Assembly: GCA_018894105.1 (NCBI GenBank)
Contig: CM032126.1
Location: 25,828,391-25,892,390, forward strand
Direction: 5' to 3'
Source: Jacaranda mimosifolia
Lineage: Eukaryota; Streptophyta; Magnoliopsida; Lamiales; Bignoniaceae
Length of the DNA: 64,000 nt
Shown here: piece by piece, positions 37,149 through 49,199 of the stretch
Layout: the number at the start of each line of letters is the position of its first letter
Numbering within the stretch: position 1 is the stretch's first letter
Translations under genes and position numbers: made by a program
Notes under the pieces: model-generated
Told to the model about the DNA's origin: nothing
Database searches by the model: none
What the model saw: the letters and a program-made list of their open reading frames with translations, nothing else

Positions 37149-37766
37149 ATGAATTTTCTTAAGGGAAAATCTACTTTTACTAAAAATAGTAAAATGGAAG
37201 AAATAGATCTTCCCATTAATATTGAACTTCTTAATAAATGGATCATTCCTAAAGTGAATCCAAAACTTATTTATCAGTTAGGTACATTTGAAAAAATTGG
37301 TCTTAAACAGGTGGTAAAAACTACTGAAGAGACAATTCCTATTTGTAAATATGATATTACTTTACAGCTTTTTCATAGATCTGATATTAATAGATATAAA
37401 TCTGCTGATTATAGATTTCTTCATATTGGTTTAATACAAATTGCTTTTAAACCATTAACTCTTGAAAATCTTCCTGATAGTTTTGTGGCTATTTTGCGTG
37501 ATGCTTGCAATCTAAACTAGAAGCACTCAATTATGGGTGTAATTTAGTCTAGTTTGGCTCATGGCCCTATTTATTTTAATGTTTATCCTAATTTATAGTT
37601 ATCATTAACTGATGTTAATATTTTACATGCTTTAACTTTAAATGTAAAATTGCATGGTTACAATTATATGTCTGATACTGAAACGATTTGTATTACTTAT
37701 CGTATTTATTATAAACCTTTATACACATTAAATCCTATGTGTAAAATGATTAATAATCATAAAAAT
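37149..37766 (+). pseudogene. Pararetrovirus movement protein, three TAG stops
   Basis: The frame starts at ATG 37149, just downstream of the primer site. It contains LGTFEKIGLKQVVKT, resembling the 30K-superfamily cell-to-cell movement proteins of Caulimoviridae. TAG codons at 37518, 37545 and 37596 interrupt it, all in the same frame with no frameshift. It breaks off at about 37766, where RT sequence begins. Confidence 0.75.
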
Positions 37767-37850
37767 GAATTCTGAATATTTAATTTATTGTAAAAAAGAA
37801 ATAGAATCTTTATTACAAAAGAGCTTAATAAGGCCAACTAAGTCTGCATA
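37767..37850 (+). pseudogene. Second copy of the pararetrovirus RT start
   Basis: Repeats nearly exactly the segment 36238-36312 (MNSEYLI, KKEIESLLQKSLIRPT) and extends it by a few codons (KSA) before the host tandem repeat resumes. The two copies bracket the coat/leader/movement block in direct orientation. Confidence 0.85.
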
Positions 37851-38390
37851 GACTAAATTTTTTATTGTTTAATTTTTATTTCATTTTTAACTTAATAAAT
37901 AAAGTCAACAAAATTTATTTAAATTTTTTAATATTTTACTATTTTAACATTATTAGATATTTTAACTTAATATTATTAAAATTATATGGCCTAAAGTGAT
38001 AAATAAGATTTTTTTAAAATTTTAGATGGTAAATTCGTATGATATAAAATTTTATAAATTTGAAGGATATTTGATATTTTAAATTCTAATGTGAAAGTTT
38101 TAAATTTTTTTTAGGACTCAATTCATTTAATTTGATAATTTAGCAAGTGGGATACATGTGTATGTGTGTTTATATATGTAAATATATATATAAGTATATA
38201 AATATTTTTCAAGATTTATCTTCTTTTTTTCTTTTAATCTTTTTGCTTTGTTCAATTTTTATGTACCTATTTTAAATTTTTTGTGCAAATATCCTTTTTT
38301 TTTGGTCTAGTAAAATACATGGAAAGAAGGGGTTGCCACACCACATATCACGTAGGAGAGAGGATGTGACATGGCGCCTTGTGGATCGGG
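37851..38390 (+). repeat. Left copy resumes: tandem unit remainder and unique arm
   Basis: The 445-bp unit continues from the point where the virus interrupted it. A segment matching inverted 43225-43550 follows (TAGTAAAATACATGG, GGAGAGAGGATGTGAC). Confidence 0.65.
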
Positions 38391-39168
38391 CCTGCTGCAA
38401 ATGAAATTCAAAAGTTAGTGTACCAAAATTGCGGTTCGAAAAGATAAAGTCAAAATTTGCCAGTAGAGTATAGTTACGGGACCAATTTTGCATTTTTTCC
38501 CTAAATGAAAACTCCCAATTCATTGAATAATTCACAAAAAAGTTACAAAGCCCAATATTTTAAAGAAATTGGCCCAACTAATGGATTATTCACTTCAAAT
38601 TTCTTCAAGCTCAATCTTTAAAATAAAACTCAATTCAATAATAATTCACTAAAAAATTAGTTAAGCCCAATTAACAAATTCTTTACATTATTGTGAAGTC
38701 CATTTCTTGAACAAAAGCCCAACCCACAAGTATTATTAAAATTTTAATTTAATATTCATTTATAATTAGTAATGAAAATCATTGTTACCATATGTATACA
38801 ATCAATATTTGGAGGGAAGTTAATTAAAATTTAGTAACTAAAAACTTTGTTACAATATATTTTATTTGTAACAAATATTTTGTTATTACAAAAGGTACCA
38901 AATTTTGTTACAAATATATCTTCTTATATAACGGAAAATGTTATATGTAACAAAATAACATTTTCCATAACAAATAATTATTTAGCTACAAACATAAAAA
39001 ATTTAAGGTAACTAATTGGAGTTAAAGGTAACAAGACTTTTACTTTGTTACTAAATAAAATATTATTTGTAACAATAAATCAATTTTGTTACAATAAATC
39101 GAAAAATGTAACGAATTTTACTTTCGTTACCAAAATTTTTGTTACGTGAAGTGCAAATTGTTGTACTA
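38391..39168. repeat. Right subterminal repeats of the left copy
   Basis: GTAAC/GTTAC words (TTTCGTTACC, TTTTTGTTACG, TGTAACAAA) concentrate between 38770 and 39150. They end in a degraded inverted terminus. Most of this stretch is absent from the right copy, which keeps only a short piece (about 43199-43220). Confidence 0.6.
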
Positions 39169-39291
39169 TAGCTTTTTAACCAATTTTAATTTGTGATATT
39201 AGATAATTGGTAGGAGAATTGTAGTGACCAATTCACACTGCCTAGGAAATATCTTATTCTCAAAATCCACCATTCTAAGCGCAATATTTGC
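39169..39291. other. Spacer before copia-2
   Basis: About 120 bp between the terminus of the left copy and the copia-2 LTR. Nothing recognised. Confidence 0.5.
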
Positions 39292-40247
39292 TGTTTCCAG
39301 GATATTCCAACATGCATAAGTGCATCAAAATAAAAGAATATCACAATTCAGATTATCAAAAATTCAATTAGATAATCATAAGATGGCAAATGTGCGTTTT
39401 TATCAAATTGAAATTCAATTATTTAGCATGCGTGATCAGAATAGTTAAATTCAAATATAGCATGTGTGATCAGAATTATAAGCACAATAATTTCAAGGCA
39501 AGACAGAATTCATTTAATCATATACGAGTCCATGAAAAGCCAAAACTACATATCAATCGAGGCAATAAAACAGTATAGCATGCTTTCAATATAATTGTAT
39601 ATAGATACGAAATTTAAAGAAAAAACTTAGCTTAAGAATCCTGTGTTGTAATAGAATCAATTAGATGACCAAATCACAGAATTCTGTTTGCCTTGAAGAA
39701 ACGAGCGCCCCGACTCACCAGTGCAACGGGTTCAACGCTGCTCCTCCCAGGATGAGATGGTCCAAAACGATTAGGTGCACTCCGTCTCGTTCACCTCGAA
39801 CAGTACTCAATTGCCGATATCAGAATCAGATAGCCAAGTCACAAGAATATAAGGATATTTAGCCGAATATGAGAAAAGGAATATTTAGCCGAATATCAGA
39901 AGGTAGGAATTATAAGAGGAAGTTTCTGGATAATTAGGGGGAAAGGAATAACGTAAGCAGAAGAGGCTACCTTTGGCATTTTTTGGTGTGTTTTCAAGAC
40001 TGCAAGAGGCAGTCTATTTATAGAGGAGAATTAGGGCTGATAGAGGCTAATGGGCCGACGGCCAAACGTAATTTCAGCTAGGGTTTGACGGCTGTTAAGA
40101 GCTAATTAGGGTTTGACTAAGTAAAACCATAATCCATGTCCACCACTATCCTTAAGAATCCGGCTAATCTCCAACGGGCATGACTCAGTCAAGCCCTTAT
40201 CCGTTCAAGCCAACGGTTAAGTTTAAATTTTGAATTTTAAGCTAACA
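39292..40247 (-). repeat. copia-2 3' LTR
   Basis: About 956 bp, starting TGTTTCCAGGATATTCC on the plus strand. Its inner edge, near 40247, carries 11 bp (TTTTAAGCTAA) absent from the other LTR. Confidence 0.8.
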
Positions 40248-40248
40248 G

Positions 40249-41197
40249 TTATGCCAAAATTACGGCAGTATTCATGAAATAGGTTGGACACATATTCTCC
40301 ACCCCTATCTAACCTTAACCGTTTTAAGTTTTCTACCCGTTTATGTTTCGCCCTCATTTTTGAACGTAGTGAACTTATCTAGTGCTTCATCTTTATGTTT
40401 TAGTAAATAAACATAACAATACCTACTGCTATCATTTATAAAGGTGATAAAGTATCTTTTATTGTCTTCTGTGAAGACCCCATTGAACTCGCAAATATCT
40501 GTGTGCACTAAGTCAAGAATTTCAGTTTGCCTTTCAACCGAGTGGTAAGGCTTTCTAACTTGCTTGGCTTCAACACATATTTGACATTTATGACCTTGTT
40601 CAATTTCGTGTTTAGGAATTAAAATTAAGTTCATCATTCGTTTGACCGAACTAAAATTCAAGTGTCCTAAACAGTTATGCTAAATAGATGAATTCACAAT
40701 AATGTTAATAATAGGAAAATTAGAAGAATCAACTTTATTAGAACCAATAATGTTCTCAACTCGCAACTTAAACAAACCATCGAAAAGATAGCCTTTACAA
40801 ATAAAAGTGCCTTAATGTAAATTACAACTTTATTTAATTTGAAAGAAATTTCATAACCCTCCCTAACTACTACAGAACCACTTATTATATTTCATCGAAC
40901 TGTCGAGACAAGATGCACCCTTTGCAAAGACAGTATGCGCCCCGAAGGAAATTTCAAGTCCATACGTCCTATCCCATACACATTGGTTGCACTTGAGTTC
41001 CCCATCGTCACAGTCCTTTCGCTAACAGGCTAGTAAGATACAAACAGTAATTTATCAGCACAAAAGTGCACATTAGCACCAGTGTGTATCAGCCAATCAT
41101 ATAGTTCATAGATAGAGAATAATTTGGGTTTGAAAGAAACGTACTCGTCAATGGATGTATCAGGAACTGCAACATTGCTGGTGTCTCCAACAACCAT
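40249..41197 (-). pseudogene. copia-2 protease and truncated integrase
   Basis: The frame from ATG 41197 contains the protease core, but the active site reads HTGANVHFC instead of the expected DTG, with CAC at 41084-41086. GHLNFSSVKR and CQICVEAKQVRKP (integrase zinc-binding part) and HTDICEFNG (first integrase Asp) follow at 40661-40500. After a stop and a frameshift comes DRGGEYVSNLFHEYC near 40295. The frame then runs straight into the LTR at about 40248, deleting everything after the second integrase Asp. Several stops interrupt the reading. Confidence 0.8.
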
Positions 41198-41217
41198 GTG
41201 ACAACTGGTCCAACAGA

Positions 41218-42051
41218 CTAGGCTTTAGCCTTGGCTTTCTTGCAGGGACACTCCTTAGCCCAATGCCCTTTTTGTCCATAATTCCAGCATGGCCTGTTTG
41301 CCTTTGGTTTCTTATTAATTTTGGCTTTTCCCTTATCGATGGATTTAGAGTTCGAGTTCATGTTGACTTTCTTCTTTCCTATTATTACATTCGCCTTAGG
41401 ATGATATTCAACAGGAACATCATGAGTTTGATTTTTGTGCTCCTCTTCAATGATTATGGCGATCATCAGATCATCTAAAGTCAATTTCTCTTTTTGATGC
41501 TTCAGAGTCATGCCGAAACTTTCCTAGGATTTGGGGAACTTATCGACAATCGACATGACCATAAATTTTTCAGGAAGTTTCATTTCAGCATCAGCCAGGG
41601 AATGCTCTAGATTGATCAATTTATGTGTCTGTTCAGATACAGACCTACCCTCAACCATCTAATACTTCAGGAATTTGGAAACCAAATACTTTTTGAGCCC
41701 TTGCTCTTTAGTACTGTATTTCCTATCCAGCTCATCGCATAAAGATTTAGCCGTATAGGAATGAGAACAGTATACATCAAAGAGTGTATTAGACAAAGCT
41801 GACAGAATCACTCCTCGAATAATCTAATCCTTCGTTTTCCAATCGGCTATTTCTTTAGTCTTGGGATCAGTTTCAGTTGCTTCTAGCATGGTCAACTAAA
41901 TCAACGAAAGAAGACCTTTCATCGTCAGCCAGATTTTTATGCGCTGTTGCCAACGCTTAAAATACTGGCTCGCGAATTTTTTCGGCAGATCGGAAATGTC
42001 AACTTTCGTTGACACAATATCACCAATAGCATGCGAATTTGAAGCCATCAT
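41218..42051 (-). pseudogene. copia-2 gag, five TAG codons in frame
   Basis: One frame of 277 codons plus stop runs from ATG 42051 (MMASNSHAIGDIV) to TAG 41218-41220, with a UBN2/gag-type middle (SLCDELDRKYSTKEQGLKKY) and a zinc knuckle CWNYGQKGHWAKEC near 41270 in which the second Cys position is Tyr. In-frame TAG codons lie at 41896, 41824, 41659 and 41524, and the terminal codon at 41218 is also TAG. There is no frameshift. The pol frame starts in another register just downstream. Confidence 0.85.
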
Positions 42052-42233
42052 AGATTTCTCAAAATAATCTTAAGATAGAATATCTAGGCAAAAAAAAAGG
42101 TTGCAGAATTTCAGGCAAGATCCTAGACAGGATATCTAATCAGAATTTCAGGCAAGATTCCTAAACAGGATATATAATCAGAATTTCAACAGATGAAAAA
42201 ACACATGAAATATAATCATTTCTTCAAGATTGT
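42052..42233 (-). other. copia-2 leader between 5' LTR and gag
   Basis: Untranslated leader containing a short tandem repeat (CAGAATTTCAGGCAAGAT, twice at about 42106-42160). I could not identify a standard tRNA primer site. Confidence 0.5.
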
Positions 42234-43198
42234 TGTTTCCAGGATATTCCAACATGCATAAGTGCAACAAAATAAACAAATATCACAATTTAGATTATCA
42301 AAAATTCAATCAGATGATAATCATTCAATAAGATAATCATAAGATGGCAAGTGTGCATTTTTATCAAATTGAAATTCAATTATTTAGTTTGCGTGATCAG
42401 AATAGTTAAATTCAAATATAGAATGCATGATCAGAATTATAAGCACAATAATTTCAAGGCAAGACAGAATTCATTTAATCAGATACGAGTCTAGGAAAAG
42501 CCAAAATTACATATCAATCGAGGCAATAAAATAGCAAAGCATGCTTTTCAATATAATTGTGTATAGCTACAAAATTTAAAGAAAAAACTTAGCTTAAGGA
42601 TCTTGTGTTGTAACAGAATCAATCAGATGACCAAATCACAGAATTCTGTTTGCCTTGAAGAAATGAGCGCCCCGACTCACCAATGCAATAGGCACAACAC
42701 TGCTCCTCCCAGGATGAGATGGTCCAGAACGATCAGGTGCACTCTGTCTCATTCGCCTCGAACAGTACTCAATCGCCGGGACCAGAATCAGATAGCCAAG
42801 TCACCAGAATATAAGGATATTTAGCCGAATATGAGAAAAGGAATGTTTAGCCGAATATCAGAAGGTAGGAATTATAAGAGGAAGTTTCTGGATAATTAGG
42901 GGGAAAAGAAGAACGTAAGCAGAAGATGCTGCCTTTGGCGTTTTTTGGTGTGTTTTCAAGACTGCCAGAGGCAGTCTATTTATAGAGGAGTATTAAGGTT
43001 GGCAGAGGGTAATGGGCTGACGGCCAAACCTAATTTCAGTTAGGGTTTGACAGCTGTTAAGAGCTAATTAGGGTTTGACTAAGTAAAATCCTAATCCATG
43101 TCCGCCATTATCCCTAAGAATCCGACTGATCTCCAACGGGCATGACTCGGTCAAGCCCTTATCCGATCAAGCCAACGGTTAAGTTTAAATTTTGAACA
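42234..43198 (-). repeat. copia-2 5' LTR
   Basis: About 965 bp, direct copy of 39292-40247 with many substitutions and small indels. Ends TTTTGAACA at 43198. Confidence 0.8.
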
Positions 43199-43549
43199 TA
43201 AGGTAACAAAAATTTGGTGTGGCAACAAATCCTATGTGGCATGTATTTTACTAGACAAATCCTACGTCACATCCTCTCTCCTACATGGCATGTAGTGCGG
43301 CAACTCCTTCTTGCCATGTATTTTACTAGACAAAAAAAAAAAAAGAAGTAAATTTGCACAAAAAATTGAAAATAGGTGCATAAAAATTGAAAAAAGTAAA
43401 AAGATAAAAAAAAAAAAAAAAGATAAATCTTGAAAACTGTTTATATACTTATATATTTATATATATATTCAAATATATAAACACACATATACATATATCC
43501 CACTAGCTAAATTATCGAATTAAATGAATTGAGTCCTAAAAAAAATTTA

Positions 43550-44890
43550 AAACTTGCACATTAGAATTTAAAATATCAAATATAAAAAATTTATATCATA
43601 CGAATTTACCATCTAAAATTTTTTGAAAATCTAATTTATCACTTTAGGCCATATAATTTTAATAATATTAAGTTAAAATATCTAATAATGTTAAAATAGT
43701 AAAATATCTAAAAATTTAAATAAATTTTGCTGACTTTATTTATTAAGTTAAAAATGAAATAAAAATTAAACAATAAAAATTTAAGTCTATCCTATTATCT
43801 ATATAATTCAAAATTACATCATAATATTAAAATGATAAATACATCTAAAATAATTATGTTCAATATATATATATATATATATATTATTTATCAATTCAAA
43901 TATGACAAAAAAAAAAAAAAACTTAAACAATAAAATTTTAAGTCTATCATCCTAACAATATAATTATAAATTACATAATAATATTAAAGTCAAAAATATT
44001 CTAAACATTAGAATTTAAAATATCAAATATCCTTCAAATTTATAAAATTTTATTTCATACGAATTTTACCATCTAAATTTTTTTAAAATTTAATTTATCA
44101 CTTTAGGCCATATAATTTTAAAAATATTAATTTGAAATATCTAATAATGTTAAAATAGTAAAATATCTAATTTAAATAAATTTTGTTGACTTTATTTGTT
44201 AAGTTAAAAATGAAATAAAAATTAAACAATAAAAATTTAAGTCTATCCTATTATCTATATAATTCAAAATTACATAATAATATTAAAATGATAAATACAT
44301 CTAAAATAATTCTATTAAATATATATATATATATATTATTTATCAATTCAAATATGACCAAAAAAAAAAAAACTTAAACAATAAAATTTTAAGTCTATCA
44401 TCCTAACTATATAATTATAAATTACATAAAAATATTAAAATAAAAAATATTCTAAACATTAGAATTTAAAATATCAAATATCCTTCAAATTTATAAAATT
44501 TTATTTCATACGAATTTTACCATCTAATTTTTTTTTAAATTTAATTTATCACTTTAGGCCATATAATTTTAATAATATTGAGTTAAAATATCTAATAATG
44601 TTAAAATAGTAAAATATCTAAAAATTTGAATAAATTTTGTTGACTTTATTTGTTAAGTTAAAAATGAAATAAAAATTAAACAATAAAAATTTAAGTCTAT
44701 CCTATTATCTATATAATTCAAAATTACATAATAATATTAAAATGATAAATACATCTAAAATAATTCTATTAAATATAAATATATTTTATTTATTAATTCA
44801 GATATAACATAATAAAACTTGAACAATAAAATTTTGAGTCTATCATCCTAACTATATAATTATAAATTGCATACTAAAATTAAAATTAAA
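43550..44890 (-). repeat. 445-455-bp tandem units, right copy
   Basis: ACATTAGAATTTAAAATATC recurs at about 43556, 44001 and 44455, giving three AT-rich units of 445-454 bp, each with (AT)n and poly-A variation. They are inverted relative to 34840-35601. Confidence 0.75.
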
Positions 44891-44941
44891 ATATTCTAAA
44901 ACAATTCAATTATTCAATTAATATAAATAAATAATTCAAAT

Positions 44942-45007
<66 letters not shown>

Positions 45008-45041
45008 GAAGAAGAAGAAGAAGAAGAAGAAGAAGAAGAAT
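44942..45041 (-). repeat. Compound microsatellite, right copy
   Basis: (TAA)n/(TTA)n followed by (GAA)n, the inverted counterpart of 34703-34801, with an added flip from TAA to TTA at about 44960. Confidence 0.85.
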
Positions 45042-45991
45042 CCCCAACCTTCCCCACCAGCACTTCATATATTTCTCATTTCTTTTCTTTTTTCTTCATT
45101 CTCTTCTTCCATTATTTCATATGTTTCTCATTTTATAAATATATGTATAAATTTATCATTGTTTCTCATTTCTCATTATTTCATATATTCTCATTTTATA
45201 CATACATATATATATATAAATTTATCTATAAAATTTTAAATAATTTTTATTTTTATCTTTTTTCTTTTTAATTATTCATACATGTATACTTATTTTTTCT
45301 ATTCATACTTATTCACATATATATAATATACATATATATAAATTCATCAATAAAATTTAAATAACTTTTATTTTATCTATTTTTTTATTTATTCATTCCG
45401 AATTAAATAGTATTTAATATTTATAAAAACATATATATAATATAATATTTTATTCATACTTATATACATGCATAGTATATATATACATATATATATTTCA
45501 ATAAAATTTAAAGAAGATTCATCATATATTTCTCATTTTATACATATATAAATTTATCATTATTTATCATTTCTCATTATTTCATATATTCTTATTTTAT
45601 ACATATGTATAAATTTATTTATTGAATTTGGATGGCAATGCAATTTTTTTTCCCTCCAACTTTGTATTCCTCCAAAACTTGGCCCATAAAAAATGTTAAC
45701 AATTGTTTTTATTATTAGTTTGACATAATAATTTAACTTTCTTCCAAAAAATTGATTCCCTCTAATAATAATGAATTCTCTTCATTTTTTCGATTCCTCT
45801 AAGTTTTATCTCCTCCATTTTTTTTGTATAAATAATTTATAGCAAAATTAATTTCTTTTATCTTAGATTATATGATGAATTGACATATAATTTTTTAAAT
45901 TACTAAATGATTTTCTATTATAGTTAAAATAGTTAAATAACATATAATTTGGACTTATAAATTTTGGTGCTTAACAATTTAATTTTTTATT

Positions 45992-46600
45992 ATAATTTAT
46001 TACAATATTCATTTAGAAAAATTCTAAAACTCCTTAAAATAAATAGTTAAAAGTTACATGCCTGAATAACAAAAGAAAAGAAAAAAATCTAGTTTACCAT
46101 AATACTTAATGAAAAGAAAACGGTCCCTGAAGTTAGGCCTATTAATATTACATTAAGTATTTTAATCGTTGTATTGGCCAATTAAATATTTTTATAACTT
46201 ATAGATATCTATATGTTAATTGTGTGTATGTTTTACAATATAAATTGCTAAAATGAAGATAACTTTCGTGGTTTAATATAATGTAACTTATTATAATTTA
46301 TTACAATATTTATTTAGAAAAATTCTAAAAACTCCTTAAAACAAATAGTTAAAGGTTACATTACCTGAATAACAAAAGAAAAGAAAGAAATGTAGTTTAC
46401 CATAATACTTAATGAAAAGAAAACGGTCCCTGAAGTAAGCCTGTTGATTTTACATTTCGTATTTTAATCGTTGTATTGGCCAATTAAAGATTTTTATAAC
46501 TTATAGATATCTATATGTTAATTGTGTGTATGTTTTACTATATAAATTGCTAAAATAAAGATAACTTTCGTGGTTTAATATAGTGTAAAAAAAGTATTAA
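45992..46600 (-). repeat. 301-bp tandem duplication in the right copy only
   Basis: TATAATTTATTACAATATT begins at about 45991 and again at 46292. The following 300 bp (GAAAACGGTCCCTGAAGT, TTGTATTGGCCAATTAAA) are repeated with few changes. The left copy has this sequence once (about 33420-33740). Confidence 0.75.
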
Positions 46601-48339
46601 CTTAAAGTATGTTATTAAATGTAATTATTATTAAATTTCATGGGCTTGAACAAGTTTTTGTTAAGAATTAGTTGGTCTACATATTATATTTCTGTCAAAA
46701 AATAAGTTTCCCTCCAAAAATGAAATCCCCTATTATTTTTTTTTCCCTCCAAATTTTTGCTCCTCCCTCCATTCTGTGCATTATAAATAGTATATACAAA
46801 AATTATTTATTTTATCTTATATTATAAGATGAATTATGACGTATTATTATAGAGGTTAAAAATTTAATTCTATTCTTTGTTATTATTTATTAGGACATTG
46901 TTTTTGAACAAAATGATTTTAGAAAAATTGTTTATAAATTCTAAAAACTTTAATCTTTACGTGTAATTAATTTCATTTTAAAAATTAAAATATTCTATAC
47001 TAATAATATATTGATGTGGACAATTTGAACATGCATTTATTGAAAATTTTCTACACTTAATTAACACAAATTGTTTTGAAATTGATCAACTTGTATAACT
47101 TTAATATAGTTGAAAATTTCAAAATTATTTTGAAATACTCACGACATTATAATATAAACTTATTAATATAGTTATAAGTTTAATAAAATTATTTTTTATC
47201 CCTATATATTTAATTAAATATTTGAAGAACTGTTCGCATCCTTAACAAATTTTTAGATGTCGGTTGAAAATTTATATTAAAATTCAAAAATATCGTTCAA
47301 AAGCTGTTTTGATTAGTTTTCAAACAAAAATACCCCTGGACTTATTTGTAACTTTAACATGGGGGTTTAACTTTAATATTATTTAAATTACTCAGAATAA
47401 ATTCAAATAATTTTACTAATAATTTTTTAAAATATTAAATAATCTTTTAATTAAAGTTGGATTAAAAAAGTAAAAATTTAAAATTATCAACATATGTAAA
47501 GTAATTTAATCAAATTTAATTAAACATATTTATTAATTATAAAATAACAATAAAAATCAAATCCATCTCTTAATTAAATATGATTTTATTTTTAAATTAC
47601 GTCTGAATAATATTAAAAAAATCATATCTAAAATAATTTAATTGGATTAAGTTAAATATATTTATTAAATATACAAAAATATTTATTAACTAAAATAAAT
47701 AATTTAAAAATAAAAATAAGATCTAAAAATATCGTACTAACAATAATAATTTTAAAATGTCTATTTCACCCTATCAACCTAATAAAAAAATTATTGATAT
47801 GATATCTTGTTCCCTTCTAAAATACAAATAAATAAATAATTTTCTCTCAATTCATTTTTCACCTACCACCCAAAATACAAACAAACAACCATCACATTCC
47901 CCATCCCTACTTCCAAAAAACCATTTTGCTAAAATATTTTAACAGAATGCTCCAATTCATAAACAAACAAGCCCTAATTTAAACTAATTTCATTAAATTT
48001 ATTAATTAATAAAAATTAAATAAGCCAAAATGTGGGAGATATAGAGTTGGAACCATGTGAGACCTTGATGTGTGCGTATATAAATAAAAAAAATAAATTT
48101 ATTTATTAATCAAAATAAATAATTTAAATAAAAATAAAACCTAAAATTTTATTCTAACAATATAATTTTAATAATTTTAAATAAATAAATATTTTTAATT
48201 ATTTTGAACAAAATAATATAATGATTTTAAATAAATGACGTAAGTAAAAAAAAAAATCAGTTTAGGTTAGTTTGATTAAAATTTATTAATTAACAACAAA
48301 TAAATAAGAAAAAATATGTATACATACATATATATATTT

Positions 48340-48485
48340 TGCTCCTTCTTCCACACACCCCCCACCCACCCCCGCCTCTTCGAACCAGCGCCCCCCCACC
48401 CCGTCAACCCCACCCTAGGCCAAGTCATGGCCATGCGACAGCTGGCCATGGCCGGTGGTGAGGGGTTGGGGGAGAGGGGGTGGGT
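48340..48485. other. GC patch, right copy
   Basis: C-rich run (CCCCCCACCCC) followed by GGCCATG words and GGGGTTGGGGGAGAGGG. Inverse of 31600-31695. The frame at 48316-48516 is low-complexity and not called. Confidence 0.5.
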
Positions 48486-49199
48486 GTTATTTATATATAT
48501 ATATATATATTTATAATATATTTATTTTGAGATATAAATTTTTTTTATGAGAATTTTGTTATATGTTTTTAAATTTTATTATTATTTTTAAAAAATTTTT
48601 TAATGAAGGTTGATTGGGCATTTCAAAATTTAAGGAATTTTTATAAATAAATCAAAATTTTGGGTTGTTGGATAATTAGTTTTTTTAATTTAATAGTTTT
48701 GCCTGAACACTAACGGAAGTTGAGGTGTTATTCCAAATGTGTTAAAAAATTTAGAGTTTTGGTCCTATAAGTGTCAACTTAAGTACCAAAAGTGCAAACC
48801 CCAATCCAATGGGACAAAAAATGTAATTTTTTCAATACAACCAAACATTACGTTAGCAAAAAAAAAAAAACAAAGGGCTCCATTGAAATGGTAATAATTT
48901 TATTGAGCTAGTTGCAATTTACCTCAATGTGATTTGTGAAATAAGTATCAAACCCTTATGTGAAAAACAAAAAATATACAAAACAACTTCCATATATTTT
49001 ATAAAACCACGCACACCACCTCCCCCTCCACATTTATTACCCATTTAACGTAATTTTAATATAAAAAGATCAATTTACCCTTAATCATTTCACATATATA
49101 CAATTCAATTTAAATAACTTTTTATTATCATATTTTCTTTTTTTTTCTTTTTTTTTTTCATTCTTTTCTTTTCTGTTTATTCTCATTTCTCTCTTCCAT

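Larger units (their letters stand above)
35602..37850 (+). mobile_element. Endogenous pararetrovirus (Caulimoviridae) fragment, rearranged
   Basis: This block interrupts the 445-bp tandem unit of the left copy and has no counterpart in the right copy. It holds pieces of a caulimovirid genome in non-viral order: protease with the start of RT, a coat-protein piece, promoter/leader with primer site, movement protein, then a second copy of the RT start. About 115 bp of host tandem repeat lies on each side in direct orientation (35486-35601 and 37850-37962). The reading frames are broken. I cannot assign a genus. Confidence 0.85.
27164..39168 (+). mobile_element. Large non-coding CACTA-like element, left copy
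   Basis: Starts with CACTACAACAAATTACAC followed by many GTAAC/GTTAC subterminal words. The right end, near 39168, reads GTGCAAATTGTTGTACTA, a corrupted inverted terminus. A second copy lies inverted at 43199-52362, and the same landmarks appear there in reverse order: GGCCCA-rich island, GGCGGTTT modules, GC patch, TTC/TTA microsatellite, 445-bp tandem units. Without the viral insert (35602-37850) the copy is about 9.8 kb. I find no transposase, so it would move only in trans. No 3-bp target duplication could be confirmed. Confidence 0.7.
39292..43198 (-). mobile_element. copia-2, Ty1/copia deletion derivative (gag, protease, partial integrase)
   Basis: Two diverged LTRs (about 39292-40247 and 42234-43198, TGTTTCC...AACA) in direct orientation enclose only about 2 kb. 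On the minus strand this holds gag, protease and the first part of integrase. RT, RNase H and polypurine tract are gone. Several indels and many substitutions separate the LTRs, so the copy is much older than copia-1. The flanking 5 bp do not match, so no target duplication supports a clean insertion. The right LTR abuts the truncated inner end of the right-hand large element. Confidence 0.85.

Noticed and set aside
36860..37246. Minus-strand 128-codon frame
   Set aside because: It is antisense to the pararetrovirus leader, primer site and movement-protein start, and shows no known motif.
39665..39862. Plus-strand frames at 39665-39862 and 42603-42824 with similar proteins
   Set aside because: They are the same segment of the two copia-2 LTRs, read on the non-coding strand.
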